A stretch of 11,974 nucleotides of DNA, from contig CAMDAI010000023.1 of assembly GCA_945888585.1 (NCBI GenBank), positions 1 to 11,974 on the forward strand, given 5' to 3'. The notes under the pieces are model-generated. The model ran no database searches and was not told the origin of the DNA. It saw only the letters and a list, made by a program, of their open reading frames with translations. The stretch comes from Rickettsia typhi. Lineage in GTDB: Bacteria; Pseudomonadota; Alphaproteobacteria; Rickettsiales; UBA1997. Shown piece by piece: positions 1 to 7,204 of the stretch. Within the stretch, counting starts at the first letter, position 1. Every line of letters starts with the position of its first letter. The position numbers and the translations under genes are program-made.

Positions 1-171
1 GATGGTTCAAGTGATAAAAAAACTGATTTTAATCAAGATAAAGATTTAGAAATTAGTAATGAATTATCAGGCATAATTAAGGATTTAGATTTTAAGGTAA
101 AACCAAATTCTCTGGTAAAACATCCAGAGGGGTTGAAGTTATTGCAAAAATCAAAGATTGCTGTAGTTTGA
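1..171 (+). CDS. C-terminal end of an unrecognised charged protein (5' end outside window)
   Basis: The frame is open from the first base and ends with TGA at 169-171, giving 56 residues. The visible part is rich in Asp, Lys and Asn at first (DGSSDKKTDF, then NQDKDLEISN) and ends in a more hydrophobic tail (LKLLQKSKIAVV). I do not recognise it. Its composition resembles the giant protein encoded next on the same strand, so the two may belong to one family or operon, but the two C-termini do not visibly align. Codons are AT-rich like the neighbours. No function can be assigned from this fragment. Confidence 0.6.
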   Translation, partial: DGSSDKKTDFNQDKDLEISNELSGIIKDLDFKVKPNSLVKHPEGLKLLQKSKIAVV

Positions 172-177
172 TGATAA

Positions 178-200
178 GTTTTATCTCTTTGAGATAAAAC
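178..200 (+). terminator. Perfect 10-bp hairpin after the partial gene
   Basis: The arms GTTTTATCTC (178-187) and GAGATAAAAC (191-200) pair perfectly around a TTT loop, six bases after the stop codon of the upstream gene. The position suits a transcription terminator or a 3'-end stabiliser. No T-run follows on either strand, so a canonical intrinsic terminator is not shown. The remaining bases 201-281, up to the next ribosome binding site, hold nothing I can identify. Confidence 0.5.
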
Positions 201-281
201 AATGCGACACGAGAGACGGGCATTATTGGGAAGTTTTCATTTTAATATGTCTAGGAACAAGTGGGAATTAAATATTAAATC

Positions 282-285
282 GGAG
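282..285 (+). promoter_or_regulatory. Shine-Dalgarno GGAG for the giant gene
   Basis: GGAG lies 7 bases before the ATG at 293. The frame upstream of that ATG is closed by TAA at 269-271 with no other ATG between, which supports this start. It is one of only two good Shine-Dalgarno sequences in the window. Confidence 0.6.
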
Positions 286-292
286 TTTAGAA

Positions 293-3200
293 ATGAAAGT
301 TTTTTTGGGAGCGGTTGGTAAAGTTGCTAATAAGATTGGTGACAATTTTACTGAATATTTTACTGAAGAAGAATTCGAAAAAGAATACACTAAGAAAATC
401 AAAGAATACGAAAATTATTTGGAAAAATGGTACAAACTTCAACATTATCTAGATGATGATACAAAGAAAAAGTTAGAATCTTTTTATAATAAATTTAAAT
501 CTTTAGAAGATAAAATAAAAAATTTTAAGACAGAAAATAATTTTGAAAAATTAATTGATACTACAAAAGAAGGTTCATTTAAAAAAAGAATGCTTGAATT
601 GAAAGCGCAATATTCGACTCTAGTAGAGGGGAATTTTTTTGAAAAAATTCAAAAAGCAATATCAGAAAAAGAAAGAGCAGACAAAGAAAGAGCAGACAAA
701 GAAAAAGCAGACAAAGAAGAAGCATTATTATCAGTTAAAAACCACCATAAATTGGTTCCTGTAGTATTGACTGATTCAGATGATGTTATTCCAGAAGATG
801 TTATTCCAGAAATCCTTATTGATTATGATTTAGATGGTGATCTAGAAGTGGAAGAAGAAGAAGTACTTTCTAATCAAAAAGAAATCGAACTTTCTAAAAA
901 GCTTGAAAAACTAATCACTAACAATACTAAAATTAAAAATCAAAAAATCTTACATTCTATTGGATATCTGTTAATTTCAAAAGGTTTCCTCAATGACGGA
1001 AAATTTAAAGAGATAGAAAACGATTTTCAAAAAATAAATATTCTTCTTGATGAATTATTAGATAAAACTTTTTATCCCGACAAAAAAACTACAGGCCATG
1101 ATATTTTATCTATTAAAGATAAGATTTCGGCATTAGCTAACAAAGATAAAGAACTAATATCAAAACATATTAGAACCCTTAGTACTGAGGAGGCAGAACT
1201 TAATGAAAATAAAGAAATATTAAAAAAAATCATTGTTGAATTAGGAGTTGAAGAAAAAGATATTTATCCATTTATAAATCAACTTTTCTTTAAAATTGAT
1301 CTAACAGGTAATGATCCTAAAAAATATCAAGAAGCCAATAAAAAAATAAAAAATATAATTAAAGATGAAGCTGAGGCAGAAGTAGAAATTAAAGATTTAA
1401 TTGATGAATATTTATTGGAAGAAATAGGAGGTGAGGAAGTTGGTGATTATATTGATGTATTAGATATTGCAAAAAAGTTTGCAATATTTGCAGATAAAAA
1501 TCAAATAAAAGAAAAAATAAAGTCGATTAAATTAGAGATTAAAGATAAAATAGAAAATAGTCGAACATTAATCTGTAATGATAAAAATAATGATAAGTTT
1601 GATCAAATATTTAAATTACAAGAAAAATCCAAAAAATATTATTATAATCCAGATGATTTAGAAAAATTAACAAAAGAAGCTGATCTGGATGTATTAGGTA
1701 AATTGATGAAGGGGGAATTGGGTAATCTTTTTGAAGACAAAAAACATTCATTACTTAACGAAAACAAGATCGGAATTGCTAATTTAAAATCGGAATTAGA
1801 AGCATTAGAATCTCCAATAAAAAAAGATAGCATAAAAAGTTGTGTACAAAAGATTGATAATAAATCAGCTGGAAAACTAGCTGTGGAAATTATTAAATCT
1901 AATAATTCTGATGAAAATAAAACATCTATTGTGAGTTTATTAAGTGCTGATTTAGATAAGAAAAAAAAAGAAGAAGCACGAGGAAATTTGAAAAATGCCA
2001 TAGTTGATGCTGTCCATGAATCAAAAATAAATGCACCATTTACAAAAAAAAATATTGGGGATGATTTAACAAAATTAAAGCCAGATGGTTTTCCTAAAAA
2101 CCTCGAAAAAATTAAAGAGGTTGTGGATATAATTGGTGAAGATGCTCTAGATGGAATAATAGATGTTTTAAAAAATGCGGAACAGAATATCTCTTCAGAA
2201 GCTCAAGATGTATTACGGTCAGGAAATCATAAAGAAATTAAGAAAGCATTAAATGATGCATTAGAAAAATATAAGAAAGAACAAATATTAGTTAAAAAAA
2301 GGGAAGTTAAAAAAACTTTAGAAGCCAAGCCATTTTTAATTAATTTTGAAGATGAAGAAAATAAAGTGCTAAAAAAATCACTCATAGGAGATAATGAGAA
2401 TGATTTAAAAAATGCAATAATTTCATCTATTGAGAAAGATCCAGATTGGTTAGATAGAGATGATTCTGCAGATTTTATGAGATTTGCAAATGGTGCCATT
2501 GATGTTTTAGCGGATGGAGATACTGCTTCGGAATTAATAGCAATATTAAAAAATAATATAATTTTAAAAATCGAATCTAAAGTCGAAGCTAAAAAAGTAA
2601 CAAGTTCAGTTTTTGACAGATTTGGTACAAAAAAAGATTGGCTTAAAGTAATTGACCAAGAACCTAAATTTTCGGCTAAAGCTGTACAAATGCTTGATTC
2701 GACCAATGGTGGAAAAGATTTGCTGAAATATGCACTAAAAAGTAAAACATTTGATTTTGATGCTGGTGATTTTTTAAAAATTCTCCAGGATTTGCAAAAA
2801 AAAATTAACGATAGTCAAGAATTAGCAAGGAAAAACAAGGAAAAAGAAGCTATTGGAATAATAAAAAGCAAAGGCAAGGAAAAACTTAAAAATCTTTTGC
2901 AAGTACATGGTGATTCAATTGATTTGATGGTGGAAAAATACCAATTTACAATGGAAGATCTAGGCAAAATAATTGATGATAAAACCACAGATATTCTGCC
3001 AGACGATTTTTTAAATTTGAAAAATTCTTTGTTAAACTTAGAAGAAAAATTTGAAGAATTAACTAAAATAGTGTATGATGATGCTGTTGTTGTGGATGGT
3101 GAGGATTTATATGTGCAAAATAAAAATGGTAATTCAAGAAAAAAATATATAGAAGAAGAAATTACAGCCTTATTAGAATCTCCGATAGGCTCTAAGCCTA

Positions 3201-5308
3201 GTGAACCTAAGCCTGGTGACCCTAAGCCTGGTGACCCTAAGCCTGGTGACCCTAAGCCCCCTAAGCTTGGTGACCCTAAGCCTGGTGGCCCTAAGCCCCC
3301 TAAGCCTGGTGACCCTAAGCCCCCTAAGTCTGGTGACCCTAAGCCTGGTGTTGCATCTACCGAAACAAATTACTATATGCTTGGTGCTTTTCATCAAAAA
3401 ATTGAAGCTGATAGAGCTAATCCAGATGGAAAAGGTGAAATTTATTTTTGTTATGTACAAGAGCCAGGTGGCGATACTAAGAATTCTACTGCTATCGATG
3501 ATGATAGTGAACCACCAGAAGGATGGATAAGAAATCCGCATTTAGTAGCTAGTTTTTCTGAAGGTAGTAGAAAAAGAGTTCTTGATGCTGCCTTATCAGG
3601 AGAAGATTTTGAGTTGGAATACATAATAAATAAAAGACCTGATAATAAATATATTCAAGACGCTACATCTAATTTAATGACTGGATATTTCTTTGAAAAG
3701 GCAATTGGTAGCGAAATTGTGAAGAAGTCCGATAGCATAATCAAAATTTTAGAGTCAAGTGCTGGAACCGGCTTTTTTGGTGGTGCTAAATACAAGTTAA
3801 CCGAAGGTGTAAAAGCGCTTATTCTTGGTGGTCATCCGCCAATTCCGGTAAAATTCAATGAAAAAGAAGGTGTAGCAAAAGTTGCATCAGTAAATGTTTT
3901 GGAAAAATCTGGTGATGGCAAGCAGGCAAAGCTAGCTTTTATTGTACCAGATGATAAACAGTGGCCTAAGGATTTTCTTAATATTCGTTATGTTCATATT
4001 CCAGGAACGGGAGAGAATAATCATTCTTTGAAAGTAAAAGTAGAATTAGTTAGAAAAGACAATACTGAAATTGATGGGGTTAAGTATAATAGTGGTGACA
4101 TTGTCATTCATAAAAATCCTTATGAGATGAGGGAAAATAGTTTTGTAGAATTAACAAAGAAGGGCAAGAATCGATATACAAAAAAAGAAATGGAGTTAAT
4201 GAAGGGAATGCAAATTTCCTGCACGTTGCTTCACGGTGATAATGAAGGTCGTGTAACTTTAAAAAAGATTGCAGTAATGGATAATGGCATATTATTTACG
4301 GCAGGAGTTTCAAGTGTAAAGGGGTTGAACGAGAATGAAGCGATATTGCTTTATAAGGATCAACAAAAAAAACTTTCACGAGATAAAAAAATACCATCAA
4401 TAATGAATTCAAAATTATCTTATGATAGCCCTAATGAGAATGAGGATATTGATTGTCCTTGTCTTGATAGTGATTATTTTGATATAGAAACCGAGGAACA
4501 AACAGAAATTAATGAATTAAAAATAAAGATTTCCAATAATGATAAACTCTTTAACTCTTTTAAAGAGCTTGAGTTTTCTGATAAAGACAAAAATCCAGAT
4601 AGAGTTATAGAGTTTGATTTAACAGAGTGCAGCGAAGAAATCATTGAATTTGCTTTTGCAAAAATGAAAGAAAAAAAATTTAATATTAGTGAATTGAAAT
4701 TAATAAATATAGATAAAGCATCTCCGAAAATGATAAAATGTTTAACTGAGAGTTGGGGGGGCGTTAAAATTGAAGAATTGGAGTTAATTACCAGTGATGG
4801 TATTAGTGCACTTCCTGATTTTAACGAACGTGAAGAAGATGAGCAAGGTATTTATCATTATATAATCAAACCAATTAAAAGTGCCCTAGGAGATCCGAAT
4901 TGTTTGGTTGGTTATGCTAGATTTGATGAAAAAGTTTCTAATAACACGGAATATGATAAGCAATTTTCACGAGCAATACAAGTTACTAGGCGAATAAATG
5001 TTGTACGTCATAATCAGGGAACAAAGCAAATATTAAGTTTAAGCGATGTTGATTCTGATGAGGTCGGTAAGCAGCAATTTAAAAATAAAGTAATGAAATT
5101 AGTTAGTAGCTCTGATCTATTCAAACTTAAAGAACTAAAAGTTAGTAATCATGATATCAATGATGAGGAAGCTAAGAATAACAAACATCTAAAACTAAAG
5201 AAGGATGGTACAATGATTATCGAGCGGCCAAGCACCAGTGTTAGAGCTGAGGAGTGGGAAAAGCTTATTTTACCTAAATGTTCAGAAAGGTCTGCTGGTA
5301 GTACTTGA
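293..5308 (+). CDS. Giant charged helical protein with Pro-rich repeat hinge, unknown family
   Basis: This intact 1671-residue frame has a good GGAG Shine-Dalgarno. I do not recognise the family. The N-terminus (MKVFLGAVGK) is not a convincing signal peptide and I see no membrane segment. Residues about 20-150 are Lys/Glu-rich and probably coiled coil, ending in three copies of E-[RK]-ADK (127-141). An acidic stretch follows at about 162-193. Residues about 200-950 look helical and may hold degenerate repeats: NLKNAIVDAV near 564 resembles DLKNAIISSI near 703. Residues 967-1019 are a hinge of PKPGD/PKPPK units. A less charged, probably globular part (about 1020-1400) follows. The C-terminal part has leucine-rich-repeat-like units starting near 1439, 1465 and 1493, and LKELKVSN at 1612-1619. 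The gene converges on rho, 35 bases away, and follows another charged gene fragment. Size, charge, repeats and probable eukaryote-like repeats suggest a secreted effector or large structural protein of a host-associated bacterium; that is inference only. Confidence 0.85.
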   Translation: MKVFLGAVGKVANKIGDNFTEYFTEEEFEKEYTKKIKEYENYLEKWYKLQHYLDDDTKKKLESFYNKFKSLEDKIKNFKTENNFEKLIDTTKEGSFKKRMLELKAQYSTLVEGNFFEKIQKAISEKERADKERADKEKADKEEALLSVKNHHKLVPVVLTDSDDVIPEDVIPEILIDYDLDGDLEVEEEEVLSNQKEIELSKKLEKLITNNTKIKNQKILHSIGYLLISKGFLNDGKFKEIENDFQKINILLDELLDKTFYPDKKTTGHDILSIKDKISALANKDKELISKHIRTLSTEEAELNENKEILKKIIVELGVEEKDIYPFINQLFFKIDLTGNDPKKYQEANKKIKNIIKDEAEAEVEIKDLIDEYLLEEIGGEEVGDYIDVLDIAKKFAIFADKNQIKEKIKSIKLEIKDKIENSRTLICNDKNNDKFDQIFKLQEKSKKYYYNPDDLEKLTKEADLDVLGKLMKGELGNLFEDKKHSLLNENKIGIANLKSELEALESPIKKDSIKSCVQKIDNKSAGKLAVEIIKSNNSDENKTSIVSLLSADLDKKKKEEARGNLKNAIVDAVHESKINAPFTKKNIGDDLTKLKPDGFPKNLEKIKEVVDIIGEDALDGIIDVLKNAEQNISSEAQDVLRSGNHKEIKKALNDALEKYKKEQILVKKREVKKTLEAKPFLINFEDEENKVLKKSLIGDNENDLKNAIISSIEKDPDWLDRDDSADFMRFANGAIDVLADGDTASELIAILKNNIILKIESKVEAKKVTSSVFDRFGTKKDWLKVIDQEPKFSAKAVQMLDSTNGGKDLLKYALKSKTFDFDAGDFLKILQDLQKKINDSQELARKNKEKEAIGIIKSKGKEKLKNLLQVHGDSIDLMVEKYQFTMEDLGKIIDDKTTDILPDDFLNLKNSLLNLEEKFEELTKIVYDDAVVVDGEDLYVQNKNGNSRKKYIEEEITALLESPIGSKPSEPKPGDPKPGDPKPGDPKPPKLGDPKPGGPKPPKPGDPKPPKSGDPKPGVASTETNYYMLGAFHQKIEADRANPDGKGEIYFCYVQEPGGDTKNSTAIDDDSEPPEGWIRNPHLVASFSEGSRKRVLDAALSGEDFELEYIINKRPDNKYIQDATSNLMTGYFFEKAIGSEIVKKSDSIIKILESSAGTGFFGGAKYKLTEGVKALILGGHPPIPVKFNEKEGVAKVASVNVLEKSGDGKQAKLAFIVPDDKQWPKDFLNIRYVHIPGTGENNHSLKVKVELVRKDNTEIDGVKYNSGDIVIHKNPYEMRENSFVELTKKGKNRYTKKEMELMKGMQISCTLLHGDNEGRVTLKKIAVMDNGILFTAGVSSVKGLNENEAILLYKDQQKKLSRDKKIPSIMNSKLSYDSPNENEDIDCPCLDSDYFDIETEEQTEINELKIKISNNDKLFNSFKELEFSDKDKNPDRVIEFDLTECSEEIIEFAFAKMKEKKFNISELKLINIDKASPKMIKCLTESWGGVKIEELELITSDGISALPDFNEREEDEQGIYHYIIKPIKSALGDPNCLVGYARFDEKVSNNTEYDKQFSRAIQVTRRINVVRHNQGTKQILSLSDVDSDEVGKQQFKNKVMKLVSSSDLFKLKELKVSNHDINDEEAKNNKHLKLKKDGTMIIERPSTSVRAEEWEKLILPKCSERSAGST
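671..715 (+). repeat. Three tandem 15-bp repeats in the giant gene
   Basis: Two identical units GAAAGAGCAGACAAA (671-685, 686-700) are followed by a third with one change (701-715). They encode ERADK, ERADK and EKADK in frame. The near identity indicates recent duplication, and the product fits a charged helix or coiled coil. Confidence 0.9.
782..811 (+). repeat. Perfect 15-bp tandem duplication in the giant gene
   Basis: GATGTTATTCCAGAA occurs twice without mismatch (782-796 and 797-811). It spans the encoded DVIPE-DVIPE in an acidic segment. The unit length is the same as in the tracts at 671-715 and 3191-3349. Confidence 0.9.
3191..3349 (+). repeat. Pro/Lys/Gly/Asp tandem repeat region (hinge of the giant protein)
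   Basis: Variants of a 15-bp unit GGTGACCCTAAGCCT, interspersed with CCCCCTAAG inserts, encode residues 967-1019 with PKPGD and PKPPK units. The tract is far more GC-rich than its surroundings and its units are almost identical at DNA level, so it is probably recent and variable in length. It separates the helical N-terminal two thirds from a different C-terminal part, as expected for an extended flexible linker. Because the period is a multiple of three, other frames and the opposite strand also stay open and give Arg/Leu-rich or Leu/Ser/Val-rich shadow peptides that are not genes. Confidence 0.9.
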
Positions 5309-5343
5309 ACATTGATATTTTTAATACTGGTATTACACCTAAT

Positions 5344-6783
5344 TTAAGAATTCATCGACTTAAAGAATTCCTCATTAGTTTTGGTATTATCTAATTTTTG
5401 TAGTAAAAATTCCATTGCATCTACTGAGCTCATCGGGTTAACAATTCTTCTGAGCATCCAAGTTTTAGAAAGAGTAGCTCTGTCAACTAAAAGCTCTTCT
5501 TTTCTAGTGCCAGATTTAGTGATATCAATAGCTGGAAACACTCTTTTATCAGATAATTTACGATCAAGAATAATTTCGGCGTTGCCGGTTCCTTTGAATT
5601 CTTCAAAAATAACTTCATCCATTTTAGAACCAGTATCAATTAAAGCAGTGGCAATAATAGTTAGTGATCCACCTTCTTCAATATTTCTAGCAGTTCCTAA
5701 AAATCTTTTTGGTTTTTGCAAAGCGTTAGAATCAACACCACCGGTTAAAACTTTACCAGATGAAGGAATAACAGTGTTGTAGGCGCGAGCTAATCTGGTG
5801 ATGTTGTCAAGTAAAATAACTACATCTTTTTTAGCTTCAACTAGCCTTCTGCCTTTTTCAATAACCATTTCAGCCAATTGAACGTGACGAGTTGCAGGTT
5901 CATCGAAAGTTGAACTAACCACTTCACCTTTAACTGATCTGATCATGTCGGTTACTTCTTCTGGTCTTTCATCAATTAGAAGAACTATCAAAATAACTTC
6001 AGGATGATTAGTAGAAATTGCATGAGCAATATTTTGCATTAAAGAGGTTTTACCAGTTTTGGGAGGAGCAACAATTAAAGCTCTTTGACCTTTGCCAAGA
6101 GGACAAATCATGTCGATAACTCTGGTGCTATGGTCAGCAGCTGGCTTATCCATTTCCAATTGCAATTTTTTATTTGGATAAAGCGGAGTTAAATCGTCAA
6201 ATAATATACGATTTCTGATTTTTTCTGGAGCGCCAAAATTTACTTCATTGACTCTAAGTAGAGCAAAATATCTTTCGCCTTTTTTAGGTGCTCTAACTTG
6301 GCCTTTTACGGTGTCGCCAGTTCTAAGACCAAATCTTTTAATTTGACTTGGAGAAACATAAATATCATCTGATCCAGCACAATAATTGGCCTCAGGAGAT
6401 CTTAAAAAACCAAATCCATCTTGTAAAACTTCTAATACGCCATCGCCAATAATAATATTGGAAGGATTTTTATCGGAAAATCCTTTAAGGATATAGTAAA
6501 TGATGTCTTGTTTGCAAAGGTCACCAATATTTTCAACGCCATATTCTTTGGCAATTTCAATTAATTTTTCCGGGTTTTTGGCTTTAAGAAATTTTAATTC
6601 CATAATGTCACCAGAATCAGCATTACGCCCTGATTCTAATTTGCCATTTTCTTCACTTGATTCATTTTCTTGATTAATTTCAAGATCTAATTTTTTTTCT
6701 TCTATAGTAGAAGTTTGGGCCTGTTGAGCTTGAGATTGCACAGCTTGTGGCTTAAGAGATAAGGTGTTTGATGAAGATTCCAT
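5344..6783 (-). CDS. rho: Transcription termination factor Rho
   Basis: Rho is the hexameric RNA-dependent ATPase/helicase that ends transcription of untranslated RNA. The 479-residue product has a Gln/Ser/Glu-rich extension (1-60), a Rho N-terminal domain (about 61-105), and a cold-shock-like RNA-binding domain with DGFGFLR at 122-128. The ATPase core has Walker A APPKTGKT (239-246), Walker B VVILLD (321-326), Q-loop-like TGGVDSNAL (347-355), R-loop [11 protein letters not shown] (394-404) and SGTRKEELL (424-432) with the probable arginine finger. The start is uncertain. ATG at 6783 has no Shine-Dalgarno, whereas ATG at 6603 (residue 61) has GGTG five bases upstream and would give 419 residues, the length of E. 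coli Rho. I keep the longer form because the extension is open and a -10-like box lies just upstream of 6783. The gene converges with the giant gene over a 35-base gap and is divergent from the helicase region. Confidence 0.97.
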   Translation of the reverse strand: MESSSNTLSLKPQAVQSQAQQAQTSTIEEKKLDLEINQENESSEENGKLESGRNADSGDIMELKFLKAKNPEKLIEIAKEYGVENIGDLCKQDIIYYILKGFSDKNPSNIIIGDGVLEVLQDGFGFLRSPEANYCAGSDDIYVSPSQIKRFGLRTGDTVKGQVRAPKKGERYFALLRVNEVNFGAPEKIRNRILFDDLTPLYPNKKLQLEMDKPAADHSTRVIDMICPLGKGQRALIVAPPKTGKTSLMQNIAHAISTNHPEVILIVLLIDERPEEVTDMIRSVKGEVVSSTFDEPATRHVQLAEMVIEKGRRLVEAKKDVVILLDNITRLARAYNTVIPSSGKVLTGGVDSNALQKPKRFLGTARNIEEGGSLTIIATALIDTGSKMDEVIFEEFKGTGNAEIILDRKLSDKRVFPAIDITKSGTRKEELLVDRATLSKTWMLRRIVNPMSSVDAMEFLLQKLDNTKTNEEFFKSMNS

Positions 6784-6809
6784 GGGAAACTAACGGTTAA
6801 TTAATAATT

Positions 6810-6838
6810 ATTGTATAGAAATGAAAATGCACCAATTA
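6810..6838 (-). promoter_or_regulatory. Possible rho promoter
   Basis: On the minus strand TACAAT (6815-6810) is a good -10 match. It sits 17 bases downstream of TAATTG (6838-6833), a weak -35 match. It would place the transcript start close to the ATG at 6783. AT-rich sequence yields such matches by chance, so this is tentative. Confidence 0.3.
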
Positions 6839-6863
6839 AACTGTTTAAACAAATGGAGCCCAA

Positions 6864-7001
6864 ATGAACTATATGATCGAAATTCAGGATTTATCTAAGA
6901 AAATTCTATTTGAGAAAACGGATTTAAAAAGTGGGTGTTATCAGGAAATTTACGATAACTTCGAGGGATGTTATTTTGATTATATTGCAATGTCAATATG
7001 A
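6864..7001 (+). CDS. Possible small protein, 45 residues, unknown
   Basis: ATG at 6864 is preceded by GGAG (6855-6858) with a 5-base spacer, one of only two good Shine-Dalgarno sequences in the window. The frame ends with TGA at 6999-7001. The product begins MNYMIEIQDL and ends YFDYIAMSI. It is mildly acidic, has two Cys (residues 25 and 36) and several aromatic residues, and has no membrane segment. I do not recognise it. It sits alone between divergent rho and the helicase gene. It could be a true small protein, a leader peptide upstream of the helicase, or the start of a decayed gene continuing in another frame at 7015-7185. Short open frames with a GGAG also occur by chance. Confidence 0.4.
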   Translation: MNYMIEIQDLSKKILFEKTDLKSGCYQEIYDNFEGCYFDYIAMSI

Positions 7002-7002
7002 A

Positions 7003-7030
7003 AATTTGCATTAACTTTTTAATTTGCATT
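7003..7030 (+). repeat. 10-bp direct repeat AATTTGCATT, 18-bp period
   Basis: AATTTGCATT occurs at 7003-7012 and again at 7021-7030 without mismatch. The centre-to-centre spacing is 18 bp, less than two helical turns. The pair sits upstream of the helicase gene and overlaps a candidate promoter, so it could be a regulator binding site or just a local duplication in AT-rich DNA. Confidence 0.6.
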
Positions 7031-7047
7031 TAGGAAATCCTTATATA
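7019..7047 (+). promoter_or_regulatory. Weak promoter candidate for the helicase gene
   Basis: TTAATT (7019-7024) and TATATA (7042-7047) are separated by 17 bases. A transcript from here would have a leader of about 150 bases containing both hairpins listed at 7116-7134 and 7137-7169. Both boxes are imperfect, so confidence is low. Confidence 0.25.
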
Positions 7048-7115
7048 GAATCCGCTCAGTCAATTCCTGGCCTAAATTTATCCCAAGTTTTTCACGCCTT
7101 CGCTTTGCGAGCGGC

Positions 7116-7134
7116 CAAAAAACATGGTTTTTTG
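7116..7134 (+). promoter_or_regulatory. Hairpin, 8-bp stem, in the helicase leader
   Basis: CAAAAAAC (7116-7123) pairs perfectly with GTTTTTTG (7127-7134) around an ATG loop. It lies about 70 bases before the helicase start and two bases before a second hairpin. Just upstream, CCGCTC (7052-7057) and GAGCGG (7109-7114) are also complementary and could close a larger structure. Confidence 0.5.
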
Positions 7135-7136
7135 TT

Positions 7137-7169
7137 ATACCAAACCTCATTAAAGATGAGCCTTGGTAT
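7137..7169 (+). promoter_or_regulatory. Hairpin, 7+5 bp stem, 35 bases before the helicase start
   Basis: The arms ATACCAAACCTCAT (7137-7150) and ATGAGCCTTGGTAT (7156-7169) pair over 7 and 5 bp with a two-base internal mismatch and a 5-base loop. It could be an RNA structure controlling helicase expression, or half of a small repeat element. No T-run follows, so it is not a canonical intrinsic terminator. Confidence 0.55.
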
Positions 7170-7204
7170 TAGGTCTCCACAATAAATCAATTTAATACAC
7201 TACT

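Larger units (their letters stand above)
7015..7185 (+). pseudogene. Open frame that looks like a gene remnant, no proper start
   Basis: Between stop codons at 7012-7014 and 7183-7185 there is an open frame of 56 codons. Its translation is less AT-driven than the rest of this intergenic region. It includes GNPYIESAQSIPGLN, then FHAFALRAAKKHGF, and ends SLGIRSPQ. There is no ATG near its beginning (only TTG at 7024) and no Shine-Dalgarno. It may be the 3' end of a decayed gene, or a non-coding structured leader that happens to be open. The hairpins at 7116-7134 and 7137-7169 lie inside it. I do not recognise the peptide. Confidence 0.3.

Noticed and set aside
1642..2706. Minus-strand open frames opposite the giant gene
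   Set aside because: Ser/Phe/Leu-rich antisense of a Lys/Glu-rich gene, without ribosome binding sites or recognisable domains.
3191..3349. CRISPR-like appearance of regularly repeated DNA
   Set aside because: Units are 15 bp, contiguous, in frame and lack unique spacers; no cas genes are nearby.
3173..3541. Minus-strand open frame with Arg/Leu repeats, and a plus-strand Leu/Ser/Val repeat frame at 3201-3530
   Set aside because: Both are shadows of the in-frame 15-bp repeats of the giant gene; a period divisible by three keeps all frames open. Neither has credible flanking coding sequence.
5322..5335. TAATACTGGTATTA palindrome in the gap between the giant gene and rho as a terminator
   Set aside because: Only 5-6 AT-rich pairs with a tiny loop and no flanking T-run; too weak to call.
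5381..5782. Plus-strand open frame of 133 codons inside rho
   Set aside because: Antisense to the highly conserved C-terminal ATPase part of Rho; its residues simply mirror that gene.
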